A DNA stretch of 64,000 nt from Streptomyces abyssomicinicus (GTDB taxonomy: Bacteria > Actinomycetota > Actinomycetes > Streptomycetales > Streptomycetaceae): the NCBI RefSeq assembly GCF_008974245.1, contig NZ_BBZI01000006.1, positions 20,009 to 84,008 on the forward strand. The letters run 5' to 3'. The position numbers and the translations under genes are program-made. Of the stretch, positions 1 to 8,003 are shown piece after piece. The notes beneath the pieces are model-generated. The model did no database searches. It saw nothing but the letters and a program-made list of their open reading frames with translations, and was not told the origin of the DNA. Numbering within the stretch: the stretch's first letter is position 1; each line of letters starts with the position of its first letter.

Positions 1-2
1 TC

Positions 3-593
3 GCCGACCTGCGCGCCGTCGCCCGCGCCTGCCCCGACACCCTCGCCGGCCACCGCGACAAGGCCCTCGTCCTCACCTCCTTCCACTACGCCGCCCGCGC
101 CCAGGACCCCGCCGGCCTGCTGGCCGCCGACGTCCGCCTCGAGTACCGCGGCCTGGTCGTCTCCGTCCTCACCGGCAAGACCAAACACACCGTGCGCGAC
201 GCCAAGATCCCCTACGCCGAGGACCCCGACCTCTGCCCCGTCCGCGCCTGGATCACCTACCGCCAGCGCCTCGCCGCGGAGGCCGACCCCCGCTGGAGCG
301 CGCCCGACGCCCCGGCATTCCTCGGCATCGACCGCTGGGGCAACCCCACCGGCGGCCTCACCCCCGACTCCGTCACCCGCGCCGCCACCCGCATCAGCGA
401 CCGCGCCGGTGTCCCCCTCACCTGGACCGGCCACAGCCTGCGCATCGGCCTCGCCACCACCGCCCGCGCCCACGGCAAGGACACCATCACCATCGCCGAC
501 CAAGGCGGCTGGGCCCGCCACTCCCGCTCCCTCAACCGCTACATCCAACGCATCGACGGCTGGGACGACAACGCCGCCCAAGGCCTCGCCTGA
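3..593 (+). CDS. Tyrosine recombinase/integrase, C-terminal part (5' end outside window)
   Basis: The reading frame is open from the first bases of the window to the TGA at 591-593, so this is the C-terminal ~196 residues of a longer protein. It looks like the catalytic domain of a phage-type integrase. The first catalytic Arg may lie in the AAR segment near residue 36. A Lys lies in the GKTKHT turn. The box-II His and Arg are in HSLR, followed by a Gly-Trp/His segment and the nucleophilic Tyr in NRYIQR near the end. Such enzymes cut and rejoin DNA through a covalent 3'-phosphotyrosine. There is no recognisable excisionase or att core next to it in the window. It may be the remnant or edge of an integrated element. 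Family assignment is good; whether it is intact is unknown. Confidence 0.8.
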   Translation, partial: ADLRAVARACPDTLAGHRDKALVLTSFHYAARAQDPAGLLAADVRLEYRGLVVSVLTGKTKHTVRDAKIPYAEDPDLCPVRAWITYRQRLAAEADPRWSAPDAPAFLGIDRWGNPTGGLTPDSVTRAATRISDRAGVPLTWTGHSLRIGLATTARAHGKDTITIADQGGWARHSRSLNRYIQRIDGWDDNAAQGLA

Positions 594-711
594 CAGGGGC
601 CGCCGGCGCCGAGCCGTCCCTTCCGGGCGCTGCTCGGCGCCCTTTGACGTTCCGATGTTCCTCGAGTCCCGGCCGCGGCCCCGGTCACCTCCGGAGCGGG
701 CCGGCCCCGGC

Positions 712-1593
712 CTACGGATGGTTCCTCGCGACGCCCTCGGCGGAGGACAGCCACTGAGCGGCGAGGTCGGTGACCATCGCTCCGCCGCGGTCGCTCAGGT
801 GGATGTGATCGACGAACAGTTCGAGCCCGTTGTCGCGGGCAACCTCGTCCCAGCCGTTTCCGAGCAGGTAGTACTTGGCGGCCGCCCAGTACGCCGTGCC
901 GAAGCCGAAGTCGTAGGTGGGCCGGTGGCTCCTGTTCCGGAGATGGCCGGTGAAGCGCTCGTTCACGGGCACGTGGCCGACCGCTGTGCGGGTGGCGATC
1001 TCCTTGATCGCGGCGTTGTAGCCGCGGAGCCTGTGATTGATCTCGGAGTCGAGGTCCTCGCCGAGCGGCGGCAGGGACATCAGCGCGATGCGGGCGGAGG
1101 TCCCGCTCCTGATGCGCTCGATGATCGCGGTCAGGTTCTCCCGGTACTCCCCCAGGGGAACGCCGTCACGGACGTCGTTGGTACCGATGAGGAGGATGAC
1201 CGCATCCGGGTCGCAGGCCACGACGTCGCTGTCGATCCGTTCGCGGAGGTCCGCGCTGGTGTTGCCGTTGTCGCCGGCGTTGACGAACGCGTATCCGCGG
1301 AACTCGGGCCTCTCCCGCAGGTCGCCGACCCAGTCACGGCCGAGCGTGCCCTGCGTCATGCTCGCGCCGGCCGCGACGACCACCGGTCCGCCGCCCGCCG
1401 GGCGCCCGCCGGCACAGGCGTCGCCCGGCGGGTTGGAGGGCGCGCGCAGAAACGTCAGGTAGCCGACGCTGCCGGCGGCCCCCAGCACCGCCAGGGCCAG
1501 CGCGCACAGGGCGATGACGATCCACTTCCGCGCCGCCTGGCGCTCGAGGCGCCGTCCGTCGCTGCCAGGGATTCCTAAGACGGTGATACGCAT
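712..1593 (-). CDS. Membrane-anchored or secreted SGNH/GDSL hydrolase
   Basis: The protein has 293 residues, starting at the ATG preceded by GGAGGG rather than at an in-frame start 30 bases upstream. A hydrophobic helix (about residues 23-49) after a basic stretch makes it a signal anchor or uncleaved signal peptide. The remainder is extracytoplasmic. SGNH blocks are visible in order: GASMTQG with the nucleophile Ser (block I, variant of GDS), Gly and Asn in NAGDNGNT, GTND (block III), and DHIHLSD supplying Asp and His (block V). It should be an esterase, lipase or acyl hydrolase; the substrate is unknown. It is divergent from a TetR gene and both share an operator region, so it is probably the TetR regulator's target. 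Confidence 0.82.
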   Translation of the reverse strand: MRITVLGIPGSDGRRLERQAARKWIVIALCALALAVLGAAGSVGYLTFLRAPSNPPGDACAGGRPAGGGPVVVAAGASMTQGTLGRDWVGDLRERPEFRGYAFVNAGDNGNTSADLRERIDSDVVACDPDAVILLIGTNDVRDGVPLGEYRENLTAIIERIRSGTSARIALMSLPPLGEDLDSEINHRLRGYNAAIKEIATRTAVGHVPVNERFTGHLRNRSHRPTYDFGFGTAYWAAAKYYLLGNGWDEVARDNGLELFVDHIHLSDRGGAMVTDLAAQWLSSAEGVARNHP

Positions 1594-1609
1594 GCCGACC
1601 CTCCAGATG

Positions 1610-1654
1610 GGGTTAGTGAACACTAACCCGAGGGTGCGCTAGTGTTCACTAACC
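1610..1654. promoter_or_regulatory. Twin palindromic operator between SGNH hydrolase and tetR-type gene
   Basis: A perfect palindrome, GGGTTAGTGAACACTAACCC, occupies 1610-1629. A second copy of the same element, with TT instead of AA at the centre (TAGTGTTCACTA, then ACC), lies at 1640-1654. The half-site is GGTTAGTG / CACTAACC. The two copies sit in the 87-bp gap between divergent genes. This is the expected arrangement for a TetR repressor that controls itself and its neighbour. Which protein binds is inferred. Confidence 0.75.
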
Positions 1655-1680
1655 TGTCAAGCGGGGGAGGATGGACGGCG

Positions 1681-2256
1681 ATGAGCACACGGGAGCGGAT
1701 CCTCGACGCGGCTGCGGGCATCCTGCGCACCCGTGGCGTCGTGTACGCCACGACCAAGGAGATCGCGCAGGAGACGGGCGTCTCGGAGCCCACGTTGTAC
1801 AAGTACTTCGGGGACAAGGAGCGGCTGCTGCTCGCCGTCCTGGAGGAACGGCTGCCCGGCCTGTCGCGCCTCTCGGTCCGCCCGGGCGAGGGCGACGTCG
1901 AGGAGAACCTCGCCGAGCTCGCGCACGCGGTCCTGGACTTCTACCAGCGGTCGATCCCGATGCTGGGCGCGCTCCTGGCGGACCCGCAGCGCATGGCGGC
2001 ACACCGGGTGGCCATGAGCCGGCACGGCGGCGGCCCCGAGAAGGCGGTCGCCGGCTTCGCCTCCTACCTGCGGGCCGAGCAGGGCCTCGGGCGCATCGCC
2101 GAGGACGCGGACCCGGACGCGGCGGCGGCCCTGCTGATCGGCGCGTGCTTCCAGGAGGCGTTCCTGCGCTACTACGCCCATGGCCCGGAGGCTGACGCCG
2201 CTCCGCGTTCCCGCGCCGAGGCCCTCGCCCGAGCGGTTGTCAGACCACTGCGGTGA
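1681..2256 (+). CDS. TetR/AcrR family transcriptional regulator
   Basis: The protein has 191 residues, starting at the ATG about 10 bases after GGGGGAGG. The N-terminus (about residues 5-50) is a TetR helix-turn-helix with the classical recognition-helix segment SEPTLYKYFGDKERLL. The remainder is the helical ligand-binding and dimerisation domain, which gives no hint of the ligand. It is divergently transcribed from the SGNH hydrolase across the twin palindrome. The simplest model is a repressor of both genes relieved by a small, possibly lipophilic, ligand. No link to the biosynthetic cluster 8 kb away is apparent. Confidence 0.9.
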   Translation: MSTRERILDAAAGILRTRGVVYATTKEIAQETGVSEPTLYKYFGDKERLLLAVLEERLPGLSRLSVRPGEGDVEENLAELAHAVLDFYQRSIPMLGALLADPQRMAAHRVAMSRHGGGPEKAVAGFASYLRAEQGLGRIAEDADPDAAAALLIGACFQEAFLRYYAHGPEADAAPRSRAEALARAVVRPLR

Positions 2257-2354
2257 CCCGCGTGCGTCGTCGCCGATCCGGTTCGCGGGCGCGGCGTGCC
2301 CAGGACCTCGTCCGCCGCACCCGCAGCGTCCGCCACGCCCGGCATACTGGTGAC

Positions 2355-2795
2355 ATGAGTGCGTCCCCGTCGTCCGCGTCACGCCCGCTGCCGCCCGTCA
2401 CCGGCGGACCGGCCGGGCACGCCGACGATCTGCGCCTCTACCGGGAGAAGTTCCGCCGCCGTCTGCCCGCCTCCCTGGACGAGATGCACGGCCCCCGCGA
2501 AGGCGTCGTCGAGCCGCCGCTGACGGTGGTGTGGTCGGGGCTGCGGGCTTTCGACCTCGGAAACGAGCGGCAGCGGATGAGCCTGTACCGCGTGGTCCTC
2601 GCCGAGGGCATGCGCCACGACCTGTGCACCCTGCTCAACCGCGACCTGCTGCTGCAGCTGTGGCCCACGCTGCGCACCCTGGTCTCCTCGTCCGTGCGCG
2701 ACGTGTGGGAGGACACCTTCGCCGAGCTGCGTGCCCTCACCCACCTGCCGCCGACCGCGCCGCCCCCGGTCCGCCGGCACCGGACGGCCGCGTGA
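2355..2795 (+). CDS. Conserved hypothetical, partner of the AbiEii-type gene
   Basis: The protein has 146 residues and no signal peptide or membrane segment. I do not recognise a named domain. The middle is helical and rich in Leu and Arg (LYRVVLAEGMRHDLCTLLNRDLLLQLWPTLR). The C-terminus is a Pro/Arg-rich tail that ends inside the start codon of the following nucleotidyltransferase gene (GTGA overlap). This tight coupling, with the small gene first, is the layout of bicistronic toxin-antitoxin or abortive-infection modules. An antitoxin role is therefore plausible but not shown. Confidence 0.6.
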   Translation: MSASPSSASRPLPPVTGGPAGHADDLRLYREKFRRRLPASLDEMHGPREGVVEPPLTVVWSGLRAFDLGNERQRMSLYRVVLAEGMRHDLCTLLNRDLLLQLWPTLRTLVSSSVRDVWEDTFAELRALTHLPPTAPPPVRRHRTAA

Positions 2796-3457
2796 AACTG
2801 CCCGACCTGCACGCCCGGCTCCTCGCCGACGTCCTGGCCCTCGGGTCCCCGTATCCGCTGGTGATCACCGGGGGATACGGCGTCCAGGCCCACGAGCTCC
2901 TCGCCCGCCCCAGCCAGGACGTCGACGTCGCCACCGAGAACCCGGCCCCGATGGGCGACATCGTCCACAGCCTCGCCGAGGGCCTCACCGCACGCGGCTG
3001 GCGCATCGAGGTGATCGAGATCGCCCCGCTCTCCGCCCGCCTCACCGCTACCGGCGCCGACGGGCAGGAGTGCGAGGTCGACATCCTCAAGGAGTCCTTC
3101 ACGCGGCCCCCGGCCGTCTGCGCCTACGGCCCGGTCCTCTCCGAACAGGACGTCGTCGGCACCAAGGTCCGCGCGCTGGCCGAACGGGGCGCGCCACGCG
3201 ACGCCCTCGACGTCTTCGCCGCGTCCCGGCGCTGGACCACCGCCGACCTCGAACACTTCGGCCGCCTCCACGCCCGTGGCCGCTTCGACCTCGAGGAACT
3301 GCAGAGCCGCCTCACCGGCGTCGCCTGGCTCGACCCCCTCGAATTCGAGCAGTACGGAGCCGGGGAGGACATCGTCGACGCCCTCCTCGCCTGGGCCCAG
3401 CGGTGGGCCGACGACATCGGCCTCCGCCTGGCGCAGGACGACCTCGGCGACGACTGA
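2792..3457 (+). CDS. Nucleotidyltransferase, AbiEii/AbiGii toxin family
   Basis: The protein has 221 residues, starting at a GTG that overlaps the stop of the previous gene. The N-terminal region carries the nucleotidyltransferase-fold signature: a GG turn (ITGGYGVQAH), then the metal-binding Asp-x-Asp in SQDVDVAT (about residues 39-46), and a later acidic strand in CEVDIL. This is the DUF1814/AbiEii pattern. Family members transfer nucleotides to RNA, and in some systems they act as toxins that block growth or phage multiplication. The gene forms a two-gene unit with the upstream small protein. A metabolic or orphan nucleotidyltransferase role remains possible. Confidence 0.75.
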   Translation: MKLPDLHARLLADVLALGSPYPLVITGGYGVQAHELLARPSQDVDVATENPAPMGDIVHSLAEGLTARGWRIEVIEIAPLSARLTATGADGQECEVDILKESFTRPPAVCAYGPVLSEQDVVGTKVRALAERGAPRDALDVFAASRRWTTADLEHFGRLHARGRFDLEELQSRLTGVAWLDPLEFEQYGAGEDIVDALLAWAQRWADDIGLRLAQDDLGDD

Positions 3458-3539
3458 CGGGTGCCCGCCCTTCGCCCCGCCCGGCGCTGTTTGGCCTGCC
3501 CATGCCACCTTGGGCGCCTCTGGGATCTAGGATCCGCGC

Positions 3540-4277
3540 ATGGCGACACGACTTGTACAGATCAACATGAAGGCCCACGACGACTCCGCGCTCGGTCGGT
3601 TCTGGGCGGAGGTACTCGGGTGGGGTATCGACAGCGAAGAGCCCACTGTGACCAACCTCGAACCCGTGGGTTTCTCCTACCCCGACCCCGCGGCGGTCTG
3701 CATCGACATCGTGGCGCGTCCGGAACCGAAGAAGGTGAAGAACCGGGTCCACCTCGACCTGGCCACCACCTCGACCGCCCACCAGGCGGAACTGGTGGCG
3801 CGTCTGAAGGGTCTTGGTGCGACGCTCGCCGACGTGGGTCAGGGCGACGTCCCCTGGACGGTCATGGCGGACCCGGAGGGCAACGAGTTCTGCGTCCTGG
3901 AGCCCCGCCCGATCCACCAGGACACCGGGCCGATCGCCGCGGTGGTGGTCGACTGCGCCGACCCCCGGGCGATGGCGCGGTTCTGGGGTGAGGCGATGGA
4001 CTGGACGGTGCACGAGGTCTCCGACCGCCACGCGAGGATGCGTTCCGCCCAAGGCGTCGGTCCGTACCTGGAGTTCGTCCGTACCCCCGACACCAAGGTC
4101 GTGTGGAACCGCGTGCACCTCGACGTCCGCCCCTACCCCGGTGACGACATCGCGGCGGAGGAGGCCCGGCTGCTCGCCCTGGGCGCCACCGACCCCGGCG
4201 TCGACCGGTCCGCGATCCACTGGACGGTGCTGGCCGACCCGGAAGGCAACGAGTTCTGCCTCCTCGCCCCCCGCTGA
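3540..4277 (+). CDS. Two-domain VOC (glyoxalase/bleomycin-resistance fold) protein
   Basis: The protein has 245 residues and is a tandem duplication of a VOC domain, about 1-125 and 130-245. Each half contains NRVHLD, a WTV segment and DPEGNEFC (the metal-site Glu and the product-edge strand). Internal duplication is the usual way a VOC protein closes its barrel without dimerising. The family includes glyoxalases, extradiol dioxygenases and drug-binding resistance proteins; nothing here fixes the substrate. It ends 27 bases from the convergent ECF sigma gene, with no clear terminator in that gap. Confidence 0.85.
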   Translation: MATRLVQINMKAHDDSALGRFWAEVLGWGIDSEEPTVTNLEPVGFSYPDPAAVCIDIVARPEPKKVKNRVHLDLATTSTAHQAELVARLKGLGATLADVGQGDVPWTVMADPEGNEFCVLEPRPIHQDTGPIAAVVVDCADPRAMARFWGEAMDWTVHEVSDRHARMRSAQGVGPYLEFVRTPDTKVVWNRVHLDVRPYPGDDIAAEEARLLALGATDPGVDRSAIHWTVLADPEGNEFCLLAPR

Positions 4278-4304
4278 CTCGGAGCGGCGGCTCGGGCCGC
4301 GCGT

Positions 4305-5567
4305 TCAGACACGGGCTTCCAGGCGGTGGGCGCAGGCGCTGAGGTGGCGGCGCTCGGGGGCGCTGGTGGTGCGGCGGGCGGCTTCGCGGTAGGAGGCCGC
4401 CGCGGCCTCGTGCTCGCCGAGGAGCTCGAGGAGGTGGGCACGAGTGGCGAGCAGCCGGTGGTGGCGGGCCGTGCGGGGGTCGGTCTCCAGCGCCGTGACC
4501 AGGTCGAGTCCCGCGGCCGGGCCGTGGACCATGGCGACGGCGACCGCGCGGTTGAGCGTGACCATCGGGTTCGGCCCGAACCGTTCCAGGATCTCGTACA
4601 GGGCGAGGATCTGGGGCCAGTCGGTGGCGTCGGTGTCCTCGGCCTCGTCGTGCACGGCCGCGATGGCCGCCTGCAGCTGGTACGGGCCGACCCTGCCGCG
4701 CGGCAGGGTCCGGCTGATCAGGTCGACTCCCTCGGCGATGGCACGGCGGTCCCATCGGCCGCGGTCCTGTTCCGCCAGCGGCACCACCTCGCCGGAAGGA
4801 CCGGTGCGGGCGGGGCGGCGCGCGTCGGTGAGCAGCATCAGCGCGAGGAGGCCCGCGGTCTCGGTGTCGTCGGGCATCAGACGGTGCAGCATCCGGGTGA
4901 GCCGGATGGCCTCGTCGGACAGTTCCGGAGCGGTCAGGCCGGTGTCGTCGGTACCGCCGGTGGTGGTGTACCCCTCGTTGAAGACCAGGTAGAGCACGTG
5001 CCGCACTTCGGCGAGCCGCTCGGTGAGTTCGGCGCCCTCGGGCACGGCCAGGGGTGTGCCGGACGCCTTGACGGTCTGCTTGGCGCGGCTGACGCGCTGG
5101 GCCATGGTCGCCTCGGGCACCAGGAAGGCCGCGGCGATCTGCCGGGTCGTCAGGCCACCGACCGCGCGCAGCGTAAGGGCGATCCGGCTGGCCTGCGACA
5201 GCGCGGGATGGCAGCACAGGAACAACAGGGCCAGCGAGTCGTCCCGGTCCGCGTCGGGCACGGTGTCGGCGGCGTGGCCGAGCAGTTCGGCCTGCGGGGT
5301 GGCCAGCGCGAGGGCGTCCTCGCGACGCCGGCGGGCGCTGTCGCCGCGGATCCGGTCGACCAGCCTGCGGGAGGCGACGGTCACCAGCCAGCCCCGGGGG
5401 TTGTCCGGGACCGTGGCCCCGGGCCACTGCAGGACGGCGGCCAGGAGGGCTTCCTGGACCGCGTCCTCGCACTCGTCGAAGAGGCCGTAGCGGCGTACGA
5501 GCGCGCCGAGGACCTGCGGCGCCAGCTCGCGCAGCAGGTCCTCGACGGCAGGACGCCCGGCGGTCAC
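4305..5567 (-). CDS. ECF42-like sigma factor with C-terminal extension
   Basis: The protein has 420 residues. The GTG start at 5567 overlaps the stop of the upstream YCII gene (GTGA); a longer in-frame start exists but would run into that gene. The N-terminal ~170 residues hold sigma region 2 (DECEDAVQEALLAAVLQWP, GWLVTVASRRLVDRIR) and region 4 (LTLRAVGGLTTRQIAAAFLVPEATMAQRVSRAK). The C-terminal ~240 residues form the long helical domain typical of this group (NEGY, LTRMLHRLMPDD, NPMVTLNRAVAVAMVHG). These sigma factors usually have no anti-sigma factor and are encoded beside a DGPF/YCII protein, exactly as here. The inducing signal is unknown. Confidence 0.9.
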   Translation of the reverse strand: MTAGRPAVEDLLRELAPQVLGALVRRYGLFDECEDAVQEALLAAVLQWPGATVPDNPRGWLVTVASRRLVDRIRGDSARRRREDALALATPQAELLGHAADTVPDADRDDSLALLFLCCHPALSQASRIALTLRAVGGLTTRQIAAAFLVPEATMAQRVSRAKQTVKASGTPLAVPEGAELTERLAEVRHVLYLVFNEGYTTTGGTDDTGLTAPELSDEAIRLTRMLHRLMPDDTETAGLLALMLLTDARRPARTGPSGEVVPLAEQDRGRWDRRAIAEGVDLISRTLPRGRVGPYQLQAAIAAVHDEAEDTDATDWPQILALYEILERFGPNPMVTLNRAVAVAMVHGPAAGLDLVTALETDPRTARHHRLLATRAHLLELLGEHEAAAASYREAARRTTSAPERRHLSACAHRLEARV

Positions 5568-5926
5568 ACGTCCGCCGCGGACTCGTGCAGCACCGGCCAC
5601 AGCTCGACCGGGTCCACGTCGGCGAACGGCATGTCCGCGGCGATCGCCTGCGCCCGCTCCAGGCTGTCGCAGTCCAGCAGGTAGAAGCTGGCGATGTACT
5701 CCTTGGTCTCGAGGTACGGGCCGTCGGTGACCGCCGGGACCCCGTCCTCACAGCGCACGAGCTGTGCGTTGGCCGCGTCCGCCAGGCCGTAGGCGCCGAG
5801 GAGCTCACCGCTCTCGCGGTACTTCCTGTTGAACGCCTCCTGCCTGGCGATCGCCTCGGGCCATGCCTCGGCCGGGAAGGAGTCCCACTTGGCCTGGTTG
5901 CCGTAGATCATCGCGACGTACTTCAT
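5564..5926 (-). CDS. YCII/DGPF-domain protein, partner of the ECF42 sigma factor
   Basis: The protein has 120 residues, starting at the ATG of MKYVAMIYG. The DGPF motif is present as DGPYLETKE near residue 73, followed by a predicted strand ending YLLDCDSLERA. The fold is a ferredoxin-like alpha/beta barrel. It is translationally coupled to the sigma factor gene downstream. In this family the two proteins are co-expressed and the sigma factor is thought to drive the DGPF gene, but the biochemical role of the DGPF protein is not established. Confidence 0.88.
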   Translation of the reverse strand: MKYVAMIYGNQAKWDSFPAEAWPEAIARQEAFNRKYRESGELLGAYGLADAANAQLVRCEDGVPAVTDGPYLETKEYIASFYLLDCDSLERAQAIAADMPFADVDPVELWPVLHESAADV

Positions 5927-6592
5927 GTCGGGTCCCCTCGCTCCCGCGCGCCCCGTCGGCGCGCTGTCACCCCTCAGTCGGAGCGGGAATCGGGTCCTCG
6001 ACATCCGACGACAACTTTCTTCGCCGAATTTTTCTGGTGCCGTCGTCGGCCCGTCCTCGCGCTCAGGAGCGACGCGGATGATCAACCTACAACCCGGCTC
6101 CCCGGCCCCGTGCTCCTCAGCGGCCGTCGGCCGGCGCGGAGCCGGCCCCGACGGAGGGACGCGCGCCGTCAGGGCGGGTGGATCCGCCCTTCGCCGCCCA
6201 CAGGGGATGGCGATGAAGAGCAGTCGCTCGGGGATCCGGAATCACAGCGGTCCGAGACGCCGGATGTCACCGCCGCGGGCGGCCAGAGCCCGGGACCCGG
6301 CATCTGAGCCAGGTCCACCTTTGTCTCCGTGCCCGGTTTGCCCCGGAGCCCAAGCCGCACGATCAATTCCGCCACCGAGAATGCTGATGCACCTTCCTAC
6401 ACATCATCGGCGGTATCGGGGGCCCGCAGCGGGCGCAGGCCGCCAGGCAGGTCGGGCAACGATCTGACACGGATGTTCCTCGACCCCCGACGCCGCACGG
6501 CCGGTCGTCTCCCTACTGGCCTCCGCTCCCTGAGCACCGGACAGCATCCACGTCCGGGCCGCGTTGTCGGCGGTCGCCGGGAGACTGGACGG
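5927..6592. other. Intergenic, 666 bp, no gene assigned
   Basis: Open frames across this stretch have poor codon bias and no recognisable domain. The only structure I see is an inverted pair CCGACGAC (6005-6012) and GTCGTCGG (6042-6049) around a T-rich centre, about 80-120 bases upstream of the YCII gene. It could belong to that operon's promoter region. The rest holds nothing I can support. Confidence 0.45.
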
Positions 6593-6868
6593 ATGGACCG
6601 TGACGACGAACGGGAGTCGCTGCGCCGCCGGGTCTACGGCGCCGACCACGAACACCCGGACCCGCGGCCGGACCGCCGCTACGCCGAGCTCGTCGGCGGC
6701 CCGCTGGACGGGCTGCTGCTCGACATCACCGGCTGGACGCGGGGCGAGGCCGCCACCGGGGTCGTCCTCCCCACCGAGCTGGGCCGGTTCGGCCCCGGCG
6801 GCAGGGCGATGTACGACCCGCGCCCCGGCAACCCGGCCCGGTGGGACTGGACCGGTGACACTCCGTGA
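6593..6868 (+). CDS. Small conserved hypothetical protein
   Basis: The protein has 91 residues, acidic and Arg-rich, starting at the ATG of MDRDDERES. No transmembrane segment or catalytic motif is visible. The sequence RRYAELVGGPLDGLLLDITGW and the GRFGPGGRAMYDP segment look like a folded beta-rich domain of the GGPLDG type seen in small Streptomyces proteins. Codon use is normal for the genus, which supports a real gene. Function unknown. It converges on the next gene, 75 bp away. Confidence 0.6.
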   Translation: MDRDDERESLRRRVYGADHEHPDPRPDRRYAELVGGPLDGLLLDITGWTRGEAATGVVLPTELGRFGPGGRAMYDPRPGNPARWDWTGDTP

Positions 6869-6943
6869 CGCCTCCGGCCGGCCCGCGACCGGTGCCGACC
6901 GCCTTCGGGGAACCTCCCTCGCGCCGCTTCGCGCCGACAGCGG

Positions 6944-7606
6944 CTACCGGCCCAGTTCCGGGTAGTACCCCAGCTGGTAGGACGTCAGCTGGGACACCGC
7001 CAGCTGCCCCTCGCCCCGGCAGATGGGGCAGACACGCCGCGTGGCGCACTGGGGGCACCGGCGGCGCCCGCTCGGCTCGTCGGGCACCCATCCGCGTCCA
7101 CCGCAGCAGTCGCAGGCGCCGAGGCCGTCGCACTCGTAGCACAGCACGTAGCCGGGCGAGAGCGTCCCCGGCGTGCGCACCGGCTCCGGCCACCGGTGGT
7201 CCTCCGGCTCGCGCAGCGCCCGGGCGGCGGTCTGCCCCCGGTACAGCACGGTCGGGTGCTCGCCCGTGGTGACCTCGATGAGGGTGCCGTCGCGGTGTGC
7301 GGTGAGGACGCACGTGCCGTCGCTCTCCTGCCACGGCCCGCTGACGTCCCAGCCGGCCCGGCCGAGAAGGTCGGCGGACCGCGAGGCGGCGTCGGCGGCG
7401 CCGACCCCATCGCGGCGTTCCCCGCGGAAGACGGCCGAGTAGCTGTAGCGCAGGGGATCGTGCCAGTCGACGACCTTCGGCTCGTCGAGGAGGAGCAGGC
7501 CCAGGTCGGCGCCGGGCGTCAGGTCGTCGATCAGCTCGACGAGCTGCGCACGCAGGGCCCGGCCGAGCCGGTCCAACCCGGCCCGAGCACCGGGTACTTC
7601 TCCCAC
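6944..7606 (-). CDS. Hypothetical protein with cysteine-rich zinc-ribbon region
   Basis: The protein has 220 residues with a GTG start. The N-terminal ~130 residues are an alpha/beta domain of unknown function (PKVVDWHDPLRYSYSAVFRGERRDG). The C-terminal part (about residues 153-200) has repeated Cys pairs in the style of DnaJ zinc fingers: CYECDGLGACDCCGGRGW, then CPQC and CPICRGEG. The CxxCxGxG spacing suggests two zinc-binding knuckles that could bind protein or nucleic acid. No neighbour gives a functional clue. Confidence 0.65.
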   Translation of the reverse strand: MGEVPGARAGLDRLGRALRAQLVELIDDLTPGADLGLLLLDEPKVVDWHDPLRYSYSAVFRGERRDGVGAADAASRSADLLGRAGWDVSGPWQESDGTCVLTAHRDGTLIEVTTGEHPTVLYRGQTAARALREPEDHRWPEPVRTPGTLSPGYVLCYECDGLGACDCCGGRGWVPDEPSGRRRCPQCATRRVCPICRGEGQLAVSQLTSYQLGYYPELGR

Positions 7607-7721
7607 CGGAACCCCCTCCTCCCGCCTGGTCTCCGCATCCTAGGCGCGGGGAAACGGCGGGAGAACAGGCACCGCGGCTGCCCGTGGCCCGACGAGGGAC
7701 CGGGCCGTGGGACCGGCGGAA

Positions 7722-7738
7722 TTATCACGCCGTGATAA
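7722..7738. promoter_or_regulatory. Perfect 17-bp palindrome, probable operator
   Basis: TTATCACG and CGTGATAA flank a single C, giving a perfect palindrome. It is strikingly AT-rich for this genome, lies outside coding sequence and is about 115 bases upstream of the GTG start of the Cys-rich gene (minus strand). It looks like a repressor site. The binding protein is unknown. Confidence 0.5.
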
Positions 7739-7940
7739 CCGGGCGGCACCACGCGCGAAAATCGGCCGTCCTCAGGAAGGAGCCGCCGGACGGGGCTCGC
7801 ACATGTCCGCGATGGCCTGGTGACCACGGGCCGGGGGAGCCGCTGACCGGCGGCATTCCGGCCACCGGGGGCCGGACGCGGGGCGGGCACGCCCGCAGCG
7901 GCCGAGGCGGTGCTGTAAAGTTTGCAGCGAAACCAAGACA

Positions 7941-7975
7941 CATCGGAGCCCCGCCTTCTCGGCGGGGCTCCGATG
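7941..7975. terminator. Strong hairpin terminator
   Basis: A 15-bp perfect stem, with arms CATCGGAGCCCCGCC (7941-7955) and its complement (7961-7975), closes a 5-base loop. It lies 28 bases after the stop of the minus-strand winged-helix pair. On the minus strand it is followed by a moderately T-rich stretch. Confidence 0.75.
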
Positions 7976-8003
7976 GTTTCCGGGGTCCTTCGGCCGTGGA
8001 CCG

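Larger units (their letters stand above)
7607..8003. other. Intergenic, 397 bp, with a palindrome and a terminator
   Basis: No gene is supported. It contains the 17-bp palindrome at 7722-7738, a 12-bp sequence CGAAACCAAGAC at 7928-7939 that recurs at 9151-9162, and the strong hairpin at 7941-7975. Confidence 0.5.
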
